Source: an uncultured Prevotella sp.
Lineage (GTDB): Bacteria; Bacteroidota; Bacteroidia; Bacteroidales; Bacteroidaceae
Direction: 5' to 3'
NCBI GenBank assembly: GCA_900322175.1
Contig: ONYZ01000002.1
Location: 1 to 64,000, forward strand
Length of the DNA stretch: 64,000 bases
Below, in pieces: positions 7,176 to 16,610 of this stretch (its first letter is position 1; the number at the start of each line of letters is the position of its first letter). The notes under the pieces are model-generated. The model was not told where the DNA came from. It saw only the letters and a program-made list of their open reading frames with translations, and did no database searches. The position numbers and the translations under genes were made by a program.

Positions 7176-7955
7176 ATGAGCAACAAGATCAATCAACTTT
7201 TCGCAAACAGCAAGGACAAGAAGCTCCTGAGTCTGTACTTCTGTGCAGGTTGTCCCACACTGGAGGGCACTGGCGACGTGATACTGGCGATGCAGCGCCG
7301 CGGTATAGCCATGATTGAGGTAGGCATACCATTCAGCGACCCTCTGGCCGACGGACCGGTGATACAGAGTGCAGCCACACAGGCTCTGAAGAACGGTATG
7401 AGCCTGAAGACTCTCTTCGGTCAACTGAAGGCCATCAAGGACCAGGTGGAGATACCACTGGTGCTGATGGGATATCTGAACCCGATACTGCATTACGGCA
7501 TAGAGGAGTTTTGCAAATCATGCGTAGAATCAGGCGTGAGCGGTGCTATCATACCCGACCTGCCATTCAAGGACTATCAGGAGATTGTAAAGCCTATAGC
7601 CGACAAGTATGACCTGCGCATCATCATGCTGATAACACCAGAGACAAGCGAGGAGCGCATCCGCTTTATCGACGACAATACCGACGGATTTGTATACATG
7701 GTATCGAGTGCGGCTATCACTGGTGCACAGAAGAGTTTCGACGATGCCAAGCAGGAGTACTTCCGTCGTATCAACACGATGAATCTGCGTAACCCACGTA
7801 TGATAGGTTTCGGCATAAGCAACAAGCAGACACTGGAGGCTGCACAGCAGAACGCTGCTGGTGCTATTATCGGTTCGAAGTTTGTGACACTGCTGAACGA
7901 GAGCAAGGACGCCGACGAGGCACTGGACAAACTGTTCGACGCACTGAAAAGTTAA
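7176..7955 (+). CDS. trpA: Tryptophan synthase alpha chain
   Basis: TrpA cleaves indole-3-glycerol phosphate and passes indole to TrpB. It has 259 residues. The catalytic acids are E48 and D59 in IEVGIPFSDPLADGPVIQ. PETSEERIRFID, YMVSSAAITGAQ and GFGISNKQTLEAA form the phosphate-binding side. It is the last gene of the operon. The spacer from trpF is only 20 bp of AT-rich repeat. No strong terminator follows; a weak aacg/cgtt hairpin lies at about 7957-7967 before a T run. Confidence 0.96.
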   Translation: MSNKINQLFANSKDKKLLSLYFCAGCPTLEGTGDVILAMQRRGIAMIEVGIPFSDPLADGPVIQSAATQALKNGMSLKTLFGQLKAIKDQVEIPLVLMGYLNPILHYGIEEFCKSCVESGVSGAIIPDLPFKDYQEIVKPIADKYDLRIIMLITPETSEERIRFIDDNTDGFVYMVSSAAITGAQKSFDDAKQEYFRRINTMNLRNPRMIGFGISNKQTLEAAQQNAAGAIIGSKFVTLLNESKDADEALDKLFDALKS

Positions 7956-7982
7956 ACGTTTACGTTGCTTTTTTATCCGATA

Positions 7983-8044
7983 TTTAGTCCGTAGTTCGCG
8001 ATTTTGTTGTATATTTGCACCAAATTCGTTGACTACGGACTAAA
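7983..8044. repeat. 13-bp perfect inverted repeat around a promoter
   Basis: tttagtccgtagt (7983-7995) and actacggactaaa (8032-8044) are exact reverse complements separated by 36 bp. The -7 box of the following gene (8010-8017) lies between the arms. It could be a regulator-binding site, a stem in the 5' leader, or a very small invertible segment. Confidence 0.85.
8010..8017 (+). promoter_or_regulatory. -7 box TATATTTG for the GH28-GH105 gene
   Basis: TATATTTG fits TAnnTTTG and lies 48 bp before the ATG at 8066. No clear TTTG -33 element is present, so activation by a regulator is plausible. The box sits inside the 13-bp inverted repeat. Confidence 0.6.
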
Positions 8045-8065
8045 AACATTGACTAAATACTGATT

Positions 8066-11000
8066 ATGAAGAAGATTTTACAGATTGTGATGCTCTGTGT
8101 GCTGACACCGCTGTTGGCAGCAGCGCAGCAGTGGAATGAGGCTCAGTATCGCCAGATTGAGCAAAGCATTCGCACCCCTCAGTTTGCCGACAAGGCATAC
8201 GTTATCACCAAGTATGGCGCTAAGACCGACAACACGGCCGCCAAGAACCAGAAAGCTATACAGAAGGCTATCGACCTCTGCTCGAAGAAGGGCGGCGGGC
8301 GCGTGGTAGTGCCTGTAGGACAGAAGTTCCTGACGGGAGCTATCGAACTGAAGAGCGGCGTGAACCTGGAGGTACAGCAGGATGCCGTGCTGGAGTTTGC
8401 GTTCGAGCCAGCACTCTACCCCATCGTAGAGACATCGTGGGAGGGACTGGAGTGCTTCAATCTGTCGCCATGCGTGTATGCATTCAGGGCTAAGGATATA
8501 GCCATCACCGGTAAGGGAACAATCGACGGTGGCGGCAGCAACGATACATGGTGGCCATGGAACGGCAACAAGCGTTTCGGATGGAAAGAGGGCACCACTA
8601 GTCAGCGCAACATGGGACGCCCACGACTGCTGCAGGCTGGCGAGGACGGCATACCGATGTATGACGAGAAGGGCAATCGCTCGCCCGAAAGAGTGTTTAC
8701 AGAGAAGGATCGTCTGCGCCCGCAGTTGGTAAGCTTCAACAAGTGCGAGGGTATACTGCTGGAGGACGTGACGCTGCTGCGCTCGCCGTTCTGGGTGATT
8801 CATCCTCTGCACAGTACCGACATCACTGTACGTCGTGTAAAAATGATTAATGACGGTCCTAACGGTGACGGATGCGACCCTGAGTGCTGCGACCGTGTGC
8901 TGATAGAGGATTGTTTCTTCAACACTGGTGATGACTGTATCGCCATCAAGAGCGGACGCAATCGCGACGGACGCGAGCGTAACATGCCATCGAAGAACAT
9001 CATCATACGTAACTGCGAGATGAAGAACGGACACGGCGGCGTGGTGGTTGGCAGCGAGATTTCGGGCGGTTGCCAGAATGTGTATGCGCACGACTGCGTG
9101 ATGGATTCGCCAGAACTGGAGCGTGTGCTGCGTATCAAGACCAACAGTTGTCGTGGTGGTATCATCGAGAATATCAATATGCGCAATATCACCGTAGGCA
9201 AGTGTAAAGAGAGTGTGCTGAAAATCAACCTTGACTACGAGCACAACGAGATATGCTGTCGTGGCTACTACCCCATCGTACGCAATGTGTACATGGAGAA
9301 TGTAACTAGTCAGGAGTCGAAATACGGAGTACAGATTATCGGTCTGGATGAAGATACATACGTATATGACATCAACGTAAAGAACTGTCGTTTCAACGGC
9401 GTGAAGGATGGCAACTTCATGAGTGGCAAGACACGCAATGTAAACTTCGACCGTCTGTTTATCAACGGTTCGCTGTCGCTGCTTCAGCCACCCTACAAGA
9501 ACTACTCGGAGTGGATGACCTACTCAGAGATGAAGCGCGTGCCTAAGAGTTATCTGCTGGACTTCTCGAAGGCTCCGAAATGGAGCTACGTGATGGGTAT
9601 AGAACTTGAGAGCATGCTTGACACATATCTTAAATATGGCGGTGAGGCAATCCGTAAGTACTGTCAGGAATATACCGACACGATGATCAACGCGAAGGGC
9701 GACATTCGTGGATATAACATCCTGGATTACAACCTCGACAATGTACGTACTGGTCATTTCGTAACCCGTATGTATCAGCAGTGGCCTGAGGCTAAGAACC
9801 TTGCTGCCATGAAAACCATGATGAAGCAGCTGCAGGATCAGCCTCGTACAGTAGCCGATAAGGTATTCTGGCACAAGGCTATCTATGCTTATCAGGTATG
9901 GTTGGACGGCATCTTCATGGGACTGCCCTTCCGTACACTCTCAGCGTCATTCACCACTACTACAAAGGATGCCAAGAAAGGCACCGTCTACAAGATTTAC
10001 GATGACGCAGTAAATCAGTTGAAGATAACCTACGAACGTACACTCGACCCCAAGACAGGACTGAACCGTCATGCTTACGATGAGACTCGCAATACCTTCT
10101 GGGCCGATAAGGAGACAGGACTGTCACAGCATTGCTGGGGACGTGCGCAGGGATGGTACTCAATGGCCCTCATCGAGATACTTGATGCACTGCCAGAGAA
10201 CTATGCCCGTCGTCAGGAGGTGATCGACCTGTTGCAGAAGGACCTGGATGCCGTCATCAAATGGCAGGACAAGAAAACTGGCGTTTGGTATCAGGTGATG
10301 GATCAACCTAATCGCAAAGGCAACTACCTGGAGTCAACTTGTTCATCGATGTTTGCCTATGTACTACTGAAGGCTTATAACAAGGGCTACTTAGGCACAA
10401 AATACAGAGATGCGGGCATAAAGGCTTATAAAGGAATTATCAATAACTTTATCCGCGTGAACGAAGATAAGACAATCTCACTCACACAGTGTTGTTCGGT
10501 AGCAGGACTCGGACCGGCAGCAACGCCCGAGGTGCAAGCAGCACTAAAAAAGGTGAACCCCAAAGGTAGCGTAAAGGAAAACAGGAAACGTGACGGAGGG
10601 TTCGACTATTATCTGTCGGAACCGATTCGAGACAACGACGCGAAAGGCGTAGGGCCGTTTATATGGGCCTCGCTCGAAATGGAAAAGTTAGGATACAATA
10701 TCAACAACGTGACGGCCTCTATAGACCGTCACGCTGTTGTTAATCGCAACAACCCAATAATCACTAAGGCCGACCCGCTGGCATCGCTCTCAGTGGGCAA
10801 CGGCCACTTTGCGACAACGGTCGACGTAACGGGACTGCAATCTTATCCGCAGGACTATAAGAACGGAGTGCCACTCTGCGCGATGAGCGACTGGGGTTGG
10901 CATCAATTCCAAAACATCAATAATCTGACGCCTGATGAATCAGAAAAAAACTATGACCTCGGTCATGGTCATCAGGAGGTGTATGCGGTAGAGTATAAAA

Positions 11001-12850
11001 AAGCAGAGGATGGTCGCCACAAGGAGGCAACCGAGTTTTTCCGAGTGAACCCTCATCGATTGAACCTCGGAGCTGTCGGTCTGTCGCTGAAACATGCCGA
11101 CGGTCAGCCCATAGCACTTCATGAGCTTACCAACATCAGACAGGAACAGAAACTGCTGGATGGGGAAATAGAATCAACGTTTATGGCGGATGGACAACTG
11201 GTGGAAGTAACTACAGGTGTTCATCCTGTTAAGGACGCGCTCTACGCCCGCATCACCAGTAAATTGCTCTCTGACCAGCGTGCTACTATCAGCATACGTT
11301 TTCCCTACCCTACGGGCAAGCATGCCGACGATGCCAGCGATTGGCGTCAACCTCAAAAGCATCAGTCGGAGATTGTGGAAGTGGGGACACAGAAAGCTCT
11401 CATTAAGCGTACACTCGATGCCACCACGTATTATGTACTGCTGCAGTGGGAAGGACGTGCTACATTCGACGTATGCGGCCCTCATGAGTTCGAACTGACA
11501 GCTCAGAACAATATACTGACAGTCTCGGCAGAGTATCTAGATGCGCTGCCCTCCAAAGACATGGCATTCGAGTACGATCTGTATCACAAGGCAACGTTAC
11601 GTCATTGGAACGCCTGGTGGAACGCTGGTGCTATCATAGACTTCTCACAGTGTACCGATCCACGTGCTAAGGAACTGGAACGTCGTGTGGTGCTGTCACA
11701 ATACCTTACACAGATAAACTGTGCCAACAACATGCCTCCACAAGAGACAGGACTTACATATAACAGTTGGTTTGGTCGTCCACACTTGGAGATGGCTTGG
11801 TGGCATCTGGTAGATTTCGCCCTCTGGAATCGTCCTGAGGTACTGACACAGATTATGAAGTGGTACAACAACACAGCTTATCCCGTAGCCAGACAGATAG
11901 CCGAACGACAGGGATTCAAGGGGGTACGTTGGATGAAGATGACAGATCCTTGGGCTGGCGAGGCACCATCGAATACAGGCTCGTTCCTCATCTGGCAACA
12001 GCCTCACTACATCTATCTGGCCGAGGAGCTATATCGCGCCAATCCTACACCCGAGACTTTAAAAACTTATGGCGAACAGGTAGAGGCTACTGCTGAATTC
12101 ATGGCCGACTACATAAGCTACGATGACAAACAGCAGCGTTACATCCTGAAAGGCGCTACAGCCATGCAGGAATGCATGACCAAGGACATCAGCTACAATC
12201 AGCCGTTCGAACTGGCCTACTGGCAGTACGGACTGAAGGTGGCCAACAAGTGGCGCGAACGTCTGGGAAAAGCCCGCAATGCCCATTGGGACGAAATCAT
12301 CGCAAAACTCTCATCGCTCCCAGAGACGAATGGTATCTATACGGCAGGCGTACAGATAGGCGAAGACAAGCAGCATGAAGCCTTCGACCCCTTTGATGCG
12401 ACATCTCAAAAAGTGGAAACGTTTGCCGACAAATGCCGCAACGACCATCCTGCCGTGTTAGGCGCTTGCGGATTACTGCCTTACACAAACTTATATAATA
12501 AGGACAAGATGAGACAAACCCTTGACTGGGTGATGAAAAACTGGAACTGGCAGACCACCTGGGGCTGGGACTACGGCATGATAGCCATGACGGCAGCCCG
12601 ATTAGGCGACCCAGAGACTGCACTAAAGGCACTACTCATCGACACACAGAAGAACACCTATCTGCCCAATGGACATAACTACCAGACTGCCGATCGTCTG
12701 CGCATATATCTGCCAGGTAATGGTTCCTTACTCACAGCCATTGCCATGATGTGTGCCGGATGGGACGGATGTAACGAGCCGTTGAATTCAGGATTTCCGA
12801 AAGACGGCAAGTGGAATGTGCGCTGGGAGGGACTGCAACGTATGCAATAA
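8066..12850 (+). CDS. Secreted trimodular pectinase: GH28, GH105 and six-hairpin glycosidase
   Basis: The product has 1594 residues with a signal peptide (1-20, ending LLAAAQQ). Residues about 40-480 are a GH28 polygalacturonase-type beta-helix with the canonical motifs GPNGDGCDPECC (near 264), NTGDDCIAIKSGR (near 286), GHGGVVVGSE (near 322) and RVLRIKTNS. Residues about 500-870 are a GH105 unsaturated rhamnogalacturonyl hydrolase, with the catalytic Asp D614 in WLDGIFMGLPF and HCWGRAQGWYSMAL near 688. Residues about 880-1594 resemble the Bacteroidota six-hairpin glycosidases annotated as GH65-like (DPLASLSVGNGHFATTVDVTG, NSWFGRPHLEMAWWH). The activity of the third module is unknown to me. 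The whole should cut pectic backbone and then remove unsaturated uronate ends. It stands alone on the plus strand, convergent with the following operon (8 bp gap). Confidence 0.85.
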   Translation: MKKILQIVMLCVLTPLLAAAQQWNEAQYRQIEQSIRTPQFADKAYVITKYGAKTDNTAAKNQKAIQKAIDLCSKKGGGRVVVPVGQKFLTGAIELKSGVNLEVQQDAVLEFAFEPALYPIVETSWEGLECFNLSPCVYAFRAKDIAITGKGTIDGGGSNDTWWPWNGNKRFGWKEGTTSQRNMGRPRLLQAGEDGIPMYDEKGNRSPERVFTEKDRLRPQLVSFNKCEGILLEDVTLLRSPFWVIHPLHSTDITVRRVKMINDGPNGDGCDPECCDRVLIEDCFFNTGDDCIAIKSGRNRDGRERNMPSKNIIIRNCEMKNGHGGVVVGSEISGGCQNVYAHDCVMDSPELERVLRIKTNSCRGGIIENINMRNITVGKCKESVLKINLDYEHNEICCRGYYPIVRNVYMENVTSQESKYGVQIIGLDEDTYVYDINVKNCRFNGVKDGNFMSGKTRNVNFDRLFINGSLSLLQPPYKNYSEWMTYSEMKRVPKSYLLDFSKAPKWSYVMGIELESMLDTYLKYGGEAIRKYCQEYTDTMINAKGDIRGYNILDYNLDNVRTGHFVTRMYQQWPEAKNLAAMKTMMKQLQDQPRTVADKVFWHKAIYAYQVWLDGIFMGLPFRTLSASFTTTTKDAKKGTVYKIYDDAVNQLKITYERTLDPKTGLNRHAYDETRNTFWADKETGLSQHCWGRAQGWYSMALIEILDALPENYARRQEVIDLLQKDLDAVIKWQDKKTGVWYQVMDQPNRKGNYLESTCSSMFAYVLLKAYNKGYLGTKYRDAGIKAYKGIINNFIRVNEDKTISLTQCCSVAGLGPAATPEVQAALKKVNPKGSVKENRKRDGGFDYYLSEPIRDNDAKGVGPFIWASLEMEKLGYNINNVTASIDRHAVVNRNNPIITKADPLASLSVGNGHFATTVDVTGLQSYPQDYKNGVPLCAMSDWGWHQFQNINNLTPDESEKNYDLGHGHQEVYAVEYKKAEDGRHKEATEFFRVNPHRLNLGAVGLSLKHADGQPIALHELTNIRQEQKLLDGEIESTFMADGQLVEVTTGVHPVKDALYARITSKLLSDQRATISIRFPYPTGKHADDASDWRQPQKHQSEIVEVGTQKALIKRTLDATTYYVLLQWEGRATFDVCGPHEFELTAQNNILTVSAEYLDALPSKDMAFEYDLYHKATLRHWNAWWNAGAIIDFSQCTDPRAKELERRVVLSQYLTQINCANNMPPQETGLTYNSWFGRPHLEMAWWHLVDFALWNRPEVLTQIMKWYNNTAYPVARQIAERQGFKGVRWMKMTDPWAGEAPSNTGSFLIWQQPHYIYLAEELYRANPTPETLKTYGEQVEATAEFMADYISYDDKQQRYILKGATAMQECMTKDISYNQPFELAYWQYGLKVANKWRERLGKARNAHWDEIIAKLSSLPETNGIYTAGVQIGEDKQHEAFDPFDATSQKVETFADKCRNDHPAVLGACGLLPYTNLYNKDKMRQTLDWVMKNWNWQTTWGWDYGMIAMTAARLGDPETALKALLIDTQKNTYLPNGHNYQTADRLRIYLPGNGSLLTAIAMMCAGWDGCNEPLNSGFPKDGKWNVRWEGLQRMQ

Positions 12851-12858
12851 AGCAACAA

Positions 12859-15777
12859 CTATTGGAGTGTAATGGCCATTAAGCCGATTACCACATCATT
12901 GGAAAGCGTTCTCAAAGTAAGAGATTTCAATCGTTTCCGGGGGTTCAGAGGCATCGACAACATCTGTCCTGCACCTCCGGGTATTTCTCTTCCATACTCA
13001 CCCTTCAAAGTTACTACACTACCAAGGTTACGACTCACATCGCCCGTGCTAAAACACACGCGATATGGCCGGGGGTCGGCAACCTTAAAGGCCTTACCGT
13101 CAATATAGTAATCCTGCTCAATAGGACACCAGTTGTCTGGATTACGCAGGGCCATCGTATCAACTGTGCCATCGGTATAAGTAACAGTAATGAGTCCATT
13201 GTCTATCCGACTCTGCATGTGGTTGGTAGAGCCCGCCATCAACAGATGGGCATGCGTTGCCTTGCCCTTTAGTGGAATCGTTATTGAATCGGGATAGTTA
13301 TCCCACAAGCTAGTGTAGATGATATTGCGCCCCACAGCAGGCGTCCGGAAGGGAATGCCAGCCATATTAAATAAGCCGTTAATAATCTTTGTGCGGAAAA
13401 CAGAATCGTTTATTTCGGCAGTCTTCTTGGGATGACACCACTCACCGATACCTTGAGCTGGAATTTGCAAGGTAGTGGTTTGTGGACGGGGACTTAAATA
13501 CTTGTTCTTGAAAATATCATTCACGTTTGCATTATAATACTTCGAAAGCTTGATGGGATTACACTTTCCTATATTATCGGTTGCAGACTGCCGCTCGGCT
13601 TTACCGATTGGCTCATCCAAGAAATCAGAATCATTATTAGCAGCTATCTGTTCATCAACAGCATCGTACTCAATAACTTGTGTTTTGGCAGTAGAACCAA
13701 CAATATCCTTGAATGCACCATTAGCTAAGTTCTGTCGAACAACAATCTGTAGCGGGTAACGGAAATTCTGTATGACTTCCAAACGAACTTTGCCCCTAAC
13801 ACGCATGTACTTATATTCTATATAGGGTGTTTTCACACTGACACTATCCCACTCTGCAGGGAAACCCGGACGAATGATACACTGACCATCAAGAGCTTGA
13901 GGAATAATGCCGAAAAGCCCCTGAATCAGTGTGCGACTGCTGATGCCAATACAATCGCCGAAGTCACGATAGCATTCGCCACGAGCCGCATCGTAGTGAC
14001 TAATCTGTCCGAAATTAGCCGGACTCTGACCATAGTACATTTGATCGAGAATGTTAGCCTTCATCAACCGATAGCCTTCTTCGGCTCGACCAGCCTCAAA
14101 GTAAGCTAATGCTGTATGCATCACTTCGGCAGCTGCCACATTATTGATGCTCCATGAATAGGGCATCCAATCACTTGTAGCAATAGTCTGGAGACCTGTA
14201 TTCTCCACATTGATATGAGGGATATGGTGATCGATATACTGTGTAGCTTTGTAGGCCTGTTCCGGACTGCATGCACCACAGTCAATCGGGGTATAAATGC
14301 TCCACACTGCCGGATGGTCATGCTTACGCTTCAAACCCAACGCATCTTGGTATTCAGCCCAAACACCTTTTTCGTCCAACCATAGACGATTGTTCATCGC
14401 CTGAAGGATAGCCTCTGCCTCATCACGATATGGCTGGGGGGCTTTACCTATTATCTCAGCAATCTTGGCAGCCAACTTATTGCCACGATAGTTATAGGCC
14501 GAACTATGGGTAACGGCACCACCGCTATAGTAGAGTGCATCGCTGGCCCAGATGCAGCAATAGGCATCATAAAGATGATCACCATCAGGATCGAAGTTAC
14601 GCTTTTCCCAAGCCAGATGTCGCTCCAACACAGGCCACATCTTGCGCATATAGGCTGTATCGGCATCATATTGGAAGTGCCACAGCAGCTCGTCGATGTA
14701 GTTCAGGTTCATATCATAATGGTGCATCTGGTCATTACGCTCGGGATTTCGACAGATATAGCCATTGGAGTACATCTGCGTGCCCCAACGTTTCTCAGCA
14801 CGCGCTATATTTAAAGTAGAATCTTGCGAGGGATGTGGGATAGAGGCAGGCACGTTGGTTACCTGACTCTTGGCATAGGCATCAAAATGACTGACGGCTC
14901 TGTCGTTCCATCCCAACACATCGCCTAAATAACCAGCTCGCCAACCAGCCAAAGGCATACGCCAACCAATACAGCCATGCAACCATGTCTGACCGTCCCA
15001 ATCGCCATCGGCCGCTAAAACCAAGGCACCGCCGAGGGTATTGATATATGGATCGGGGGTCTTAAACTGGATGCGTGAAGCCAATTGTTTATAATAGTCC
15101 ACCGATTTCCAGAAAAGACTATAAGCTTTCTGATATGGCATTTCAACTACTTCATTGAGTTTGACCACAACAAAAGCCATCGTTCCATCGTCGCTCATGA
15201 TGGCGGGACTCACCACTTTATTACCACCATCAGGAGAGGCTTCAAAAACACCTGGCGGGTCAGCACCAATATCTCCATTGCGATTGAGTTTCGGTTGCGC
15301 TATCTTACTGGTAATCACCCTCACCTGCAGTTTTTCTTTCTGGGCTTCTATATCAGTACAAGCAGCACTCTTCGAGATACACCACACTGCTCCCTCTTCA
15401 TCAGGCAATGCCACAACAATGATATCCAGTAACCAGTTCCATCGGTTATCGGCCAACAAATACCAACGAATGCCATCACGATATATCGCCTTACAAGTTG
15501 CTGTAGAATCAAGTGGTACACCATTCACCTTCATCTGGATATTGCGATGATGACCCTTTTTTACCACTGCAAAAACAGGACGATCACTGGTTTCGAGTCG
15601 CCAGTCGGTATGACTACCATAGAGCGCACGCGTGTAACGGTTGTTACCATTTTTGCAAACAAAAGCACTCCCCGCACCTGGCTCATACTGCAAGGTGCGA
15701 GGAGTAGCTTCACCGTGAGTTTGCGACACGGCTACCAGTGAGACTAGCCAGGCTAGAACTACCAGTAGTATTCTCAT
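12859..15777 (-). CDS. Large secreted glycosidase-like protein (DUF4450 type)
   Basis: 972 residues from the ATG at 15777, which overlaps the rhaD stop by one base (TGATG); a TTG at 15783 would add two residues and is not preferred. A signal peptide (MRILLVVLAWLVSLVAVSQ) is followed by a beta-sandwich-like N-terminus. A helical-barrel region follows at about 230-690, with aromatic and acidic patches such as LAADGDWDGQTWLHGCIGW, NLNYIDELLWHFQYDADT and IWASDALYYSGGA. A C-terminal beta domain completes the protein. It resembles Bacteroidota DUF4450 proteins found in pectin loci, by recollection. The substrate is unknown; as the last gene of the rhamnose operon, a rhamnosidase or related exo-enzyme is a reasonable guess. 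Confidence 0.6.
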   Translation of the reverse strand: MRILLVVLAWLVSLVAVSQTHGEATPRTLQYEPGAGSAFVCKNGNNRYTRALYGSHTDWRLETSDRPVFAVVKKGHHRNIQMKVNGVPLDSTATCKAIYRDGIRWYLLADNRWNWLLDIIVVALPDEEGAVWCISKSAACTDIEAQKEKLQVRVITSKIAQPKLNRNGDIGADPPGVFEASPDGGNKVVSPAIMSDDGTMAFVVVKLNEVVEMPYQKAYSLFWKSVDYYKQLASRIQFKTPDPYINTLGGALVLAADGDWDGQTWLHGCIGWRMPLAGWRAGYLGDVLGWNDRAVSHFDAYAKSQVTNVPASIPHPSQDSTLNIARAEKRWGTQMYSNGYICRNPERNDQMHHYDMNLNYIDELLWHFQYDADTAYMRKMWPVLERHLAWEKRNFDPDGDHLYDAYCCIWASDALYYSGGAVTHSSAYNYRGNKLAAKIAEIIGKAPQPYRDEAEAILQAMNNRLWLDEKGVWAEYQDALGLKRKHDHPAVWSIYTPIDCGACSPEQAYKATQYIDHHIPHINVENTGLQTIATSDWMPYSWSINNVAAAEVMHTALAYFEAGRAEEGYRLMKANILDQMYYGQSPANFGQISHYDAARGECYRDFGDCIGISSRTLIQGLFGIIPQALDGQCIIRPGFPAEWDSVSVKTPYIEYKYMRVRGKVRLEVIQNFRYPLQIVVRQNLANGAFKDIVGSTAKTQVIEYDAVDEQIAANNDSDFLDEPIGKAERQSATDNIGKCNPIKLSKYYNANVNDIFKNKYLSPRPQTTTLQIPAQGIGEWCHPKKTAEINDSVFRTKIINGLFNMAGIPFRTPAVGRNIIYTSLWDNYPDSITIPLKGKATHAHLLMAGSTNHMQSRIDNGLITVTYTDGTVDTMALRNPDNWCPIEQDYYIDGKAFKVADPRPYRVCFSTGDVSRNLGSVVTLKGEYGREIPGGAGQMLSMPLNPRKRLKSLTLRTLSNDVVIGLMAITLQ

Positions 15778-16610
15778 CAGCAAGGACGCTTCTTAGGCAG
15801 GTTGAATACGTCCTGTACTTCCTTCATCTGTTCATCGGTCATGCCATCAGGCTCAGAACCCATCGACTTGGCACACATATAGATGTTGGCAGCCTTACAG
15901 AGCACGTCGGTCTGGTCGAAGGCATCCATAATATCGGTACCTACTGCTACAGTGCCGTGCTTCTCCCACATTACTACATCATGAGTCTTAATCTGTTCGA
16001 GGGTAGCCTCAGCCAAAGCCACTGATGAAGGCAAAGCATAAGGTACAATACCAATACCGAGTGGTGCAAATGCCAATGTCTCAGGGATCATCGACCACAA
16101 TACACGTGTCATCTCATCGCCCTTCAAGAAACGCTGGATATGACTCATAGCCACCAACTCGATAGGGTGTGTATGCAGAGTAGCCTTGTAGCACGACCCC
16201 GTCTCAAGCAGATAGTTCTGCAAAGCCAGATGAGTGGGAAGTTCTGAAGTAGGAACCACGTTCTCGTCTGCAATTACTACGTAACTTGCACAGTCGTCGA
16301 GAATACGGATAATAGAACCGTTCTGCATAGGTTCCTTGGCTAAGTCGCGCATGCGCTTACCAGTACCCTTACAATAGAAATACTTACCTTTCAACTGGGG
16401 CAGCACCATACCAATCTGCTTTACTTCAGAGATAGGCTTCATGGCCTTACATTCATCGTCCATATACTCAGTGACATTCACAGTGATGTTTCCACCATTA
16501 CGTTCTGCCCACCCTTTCTGCCAAAGATAGCCAGTAACCTCAGCTATCTGATAAACAACCGCTTTTAACTCATCGCGGCCATCCAGAATACTTTTAAACT
16601 GTTTCTCCAT
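15777..16610 (-). CDS. rhaD: L-rhamnulose-1-phosphate aldolase
   Basis: RhaD splits L-rhamnulose 1-phosphate to DHAP and L-lactaldehyde, using zinc. The 277-residue class II aldolase shows the RhaD-type N-terminus GWAERNGGNITVNV, the phosphate site CKGTGKRMRD, VPTSELPTHLALQN, the zinc-binding HTHP pair and a later metal-site region MWEKHGTVAVG. Length and motifs fit RhaD better than the shorter FucA (about 215 residues), which fixes the operon as rhamnose rather than fucose. The start overlaps the end of the permease gene by 17 bp and the stop overlaps the next gene by one base, so translation is coupled. Confidence 0.92.
   Translation of the reverse strand: MEKQFKSILDGRDELKAVVYQIAEVTGYLWQKGWAERNGGNITVNVTEYMDDECKAMKPISEVKQIGMVLPQLKGKYFYCKGTGKRMRDLAKEPMQNGSIIRILDDCASYVVIADENVVPTSELPTHLALQNYLLETGSCYKATLHTHPIELVAMSHIQRFLKGDEMTRVLWSMIPETLAFAPLGIGIVPYALPSSVALAEATLEQIKTHDVVMWEKHGTVAVGTDIMDAFDQTDVLCKAANIYMCAKSMGSEPDGMTDEQMKEVQDVFNLPKKRPC

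Noticed and set aside
7983-8044. Invertible promoter of the Bacteroides capsule type
   Set aside because: Arms are only 13 bp, the inner segment only 36 bp, and no recombinase gene lies near. Kept as an inverted repeat only.
8078-9244. Minus-strand open frame of 388 codons opposite the GH28 module
   Set aside because: The plus strand carries canonical GH28 motifs in the same stretch; the antisense product shows no family features.
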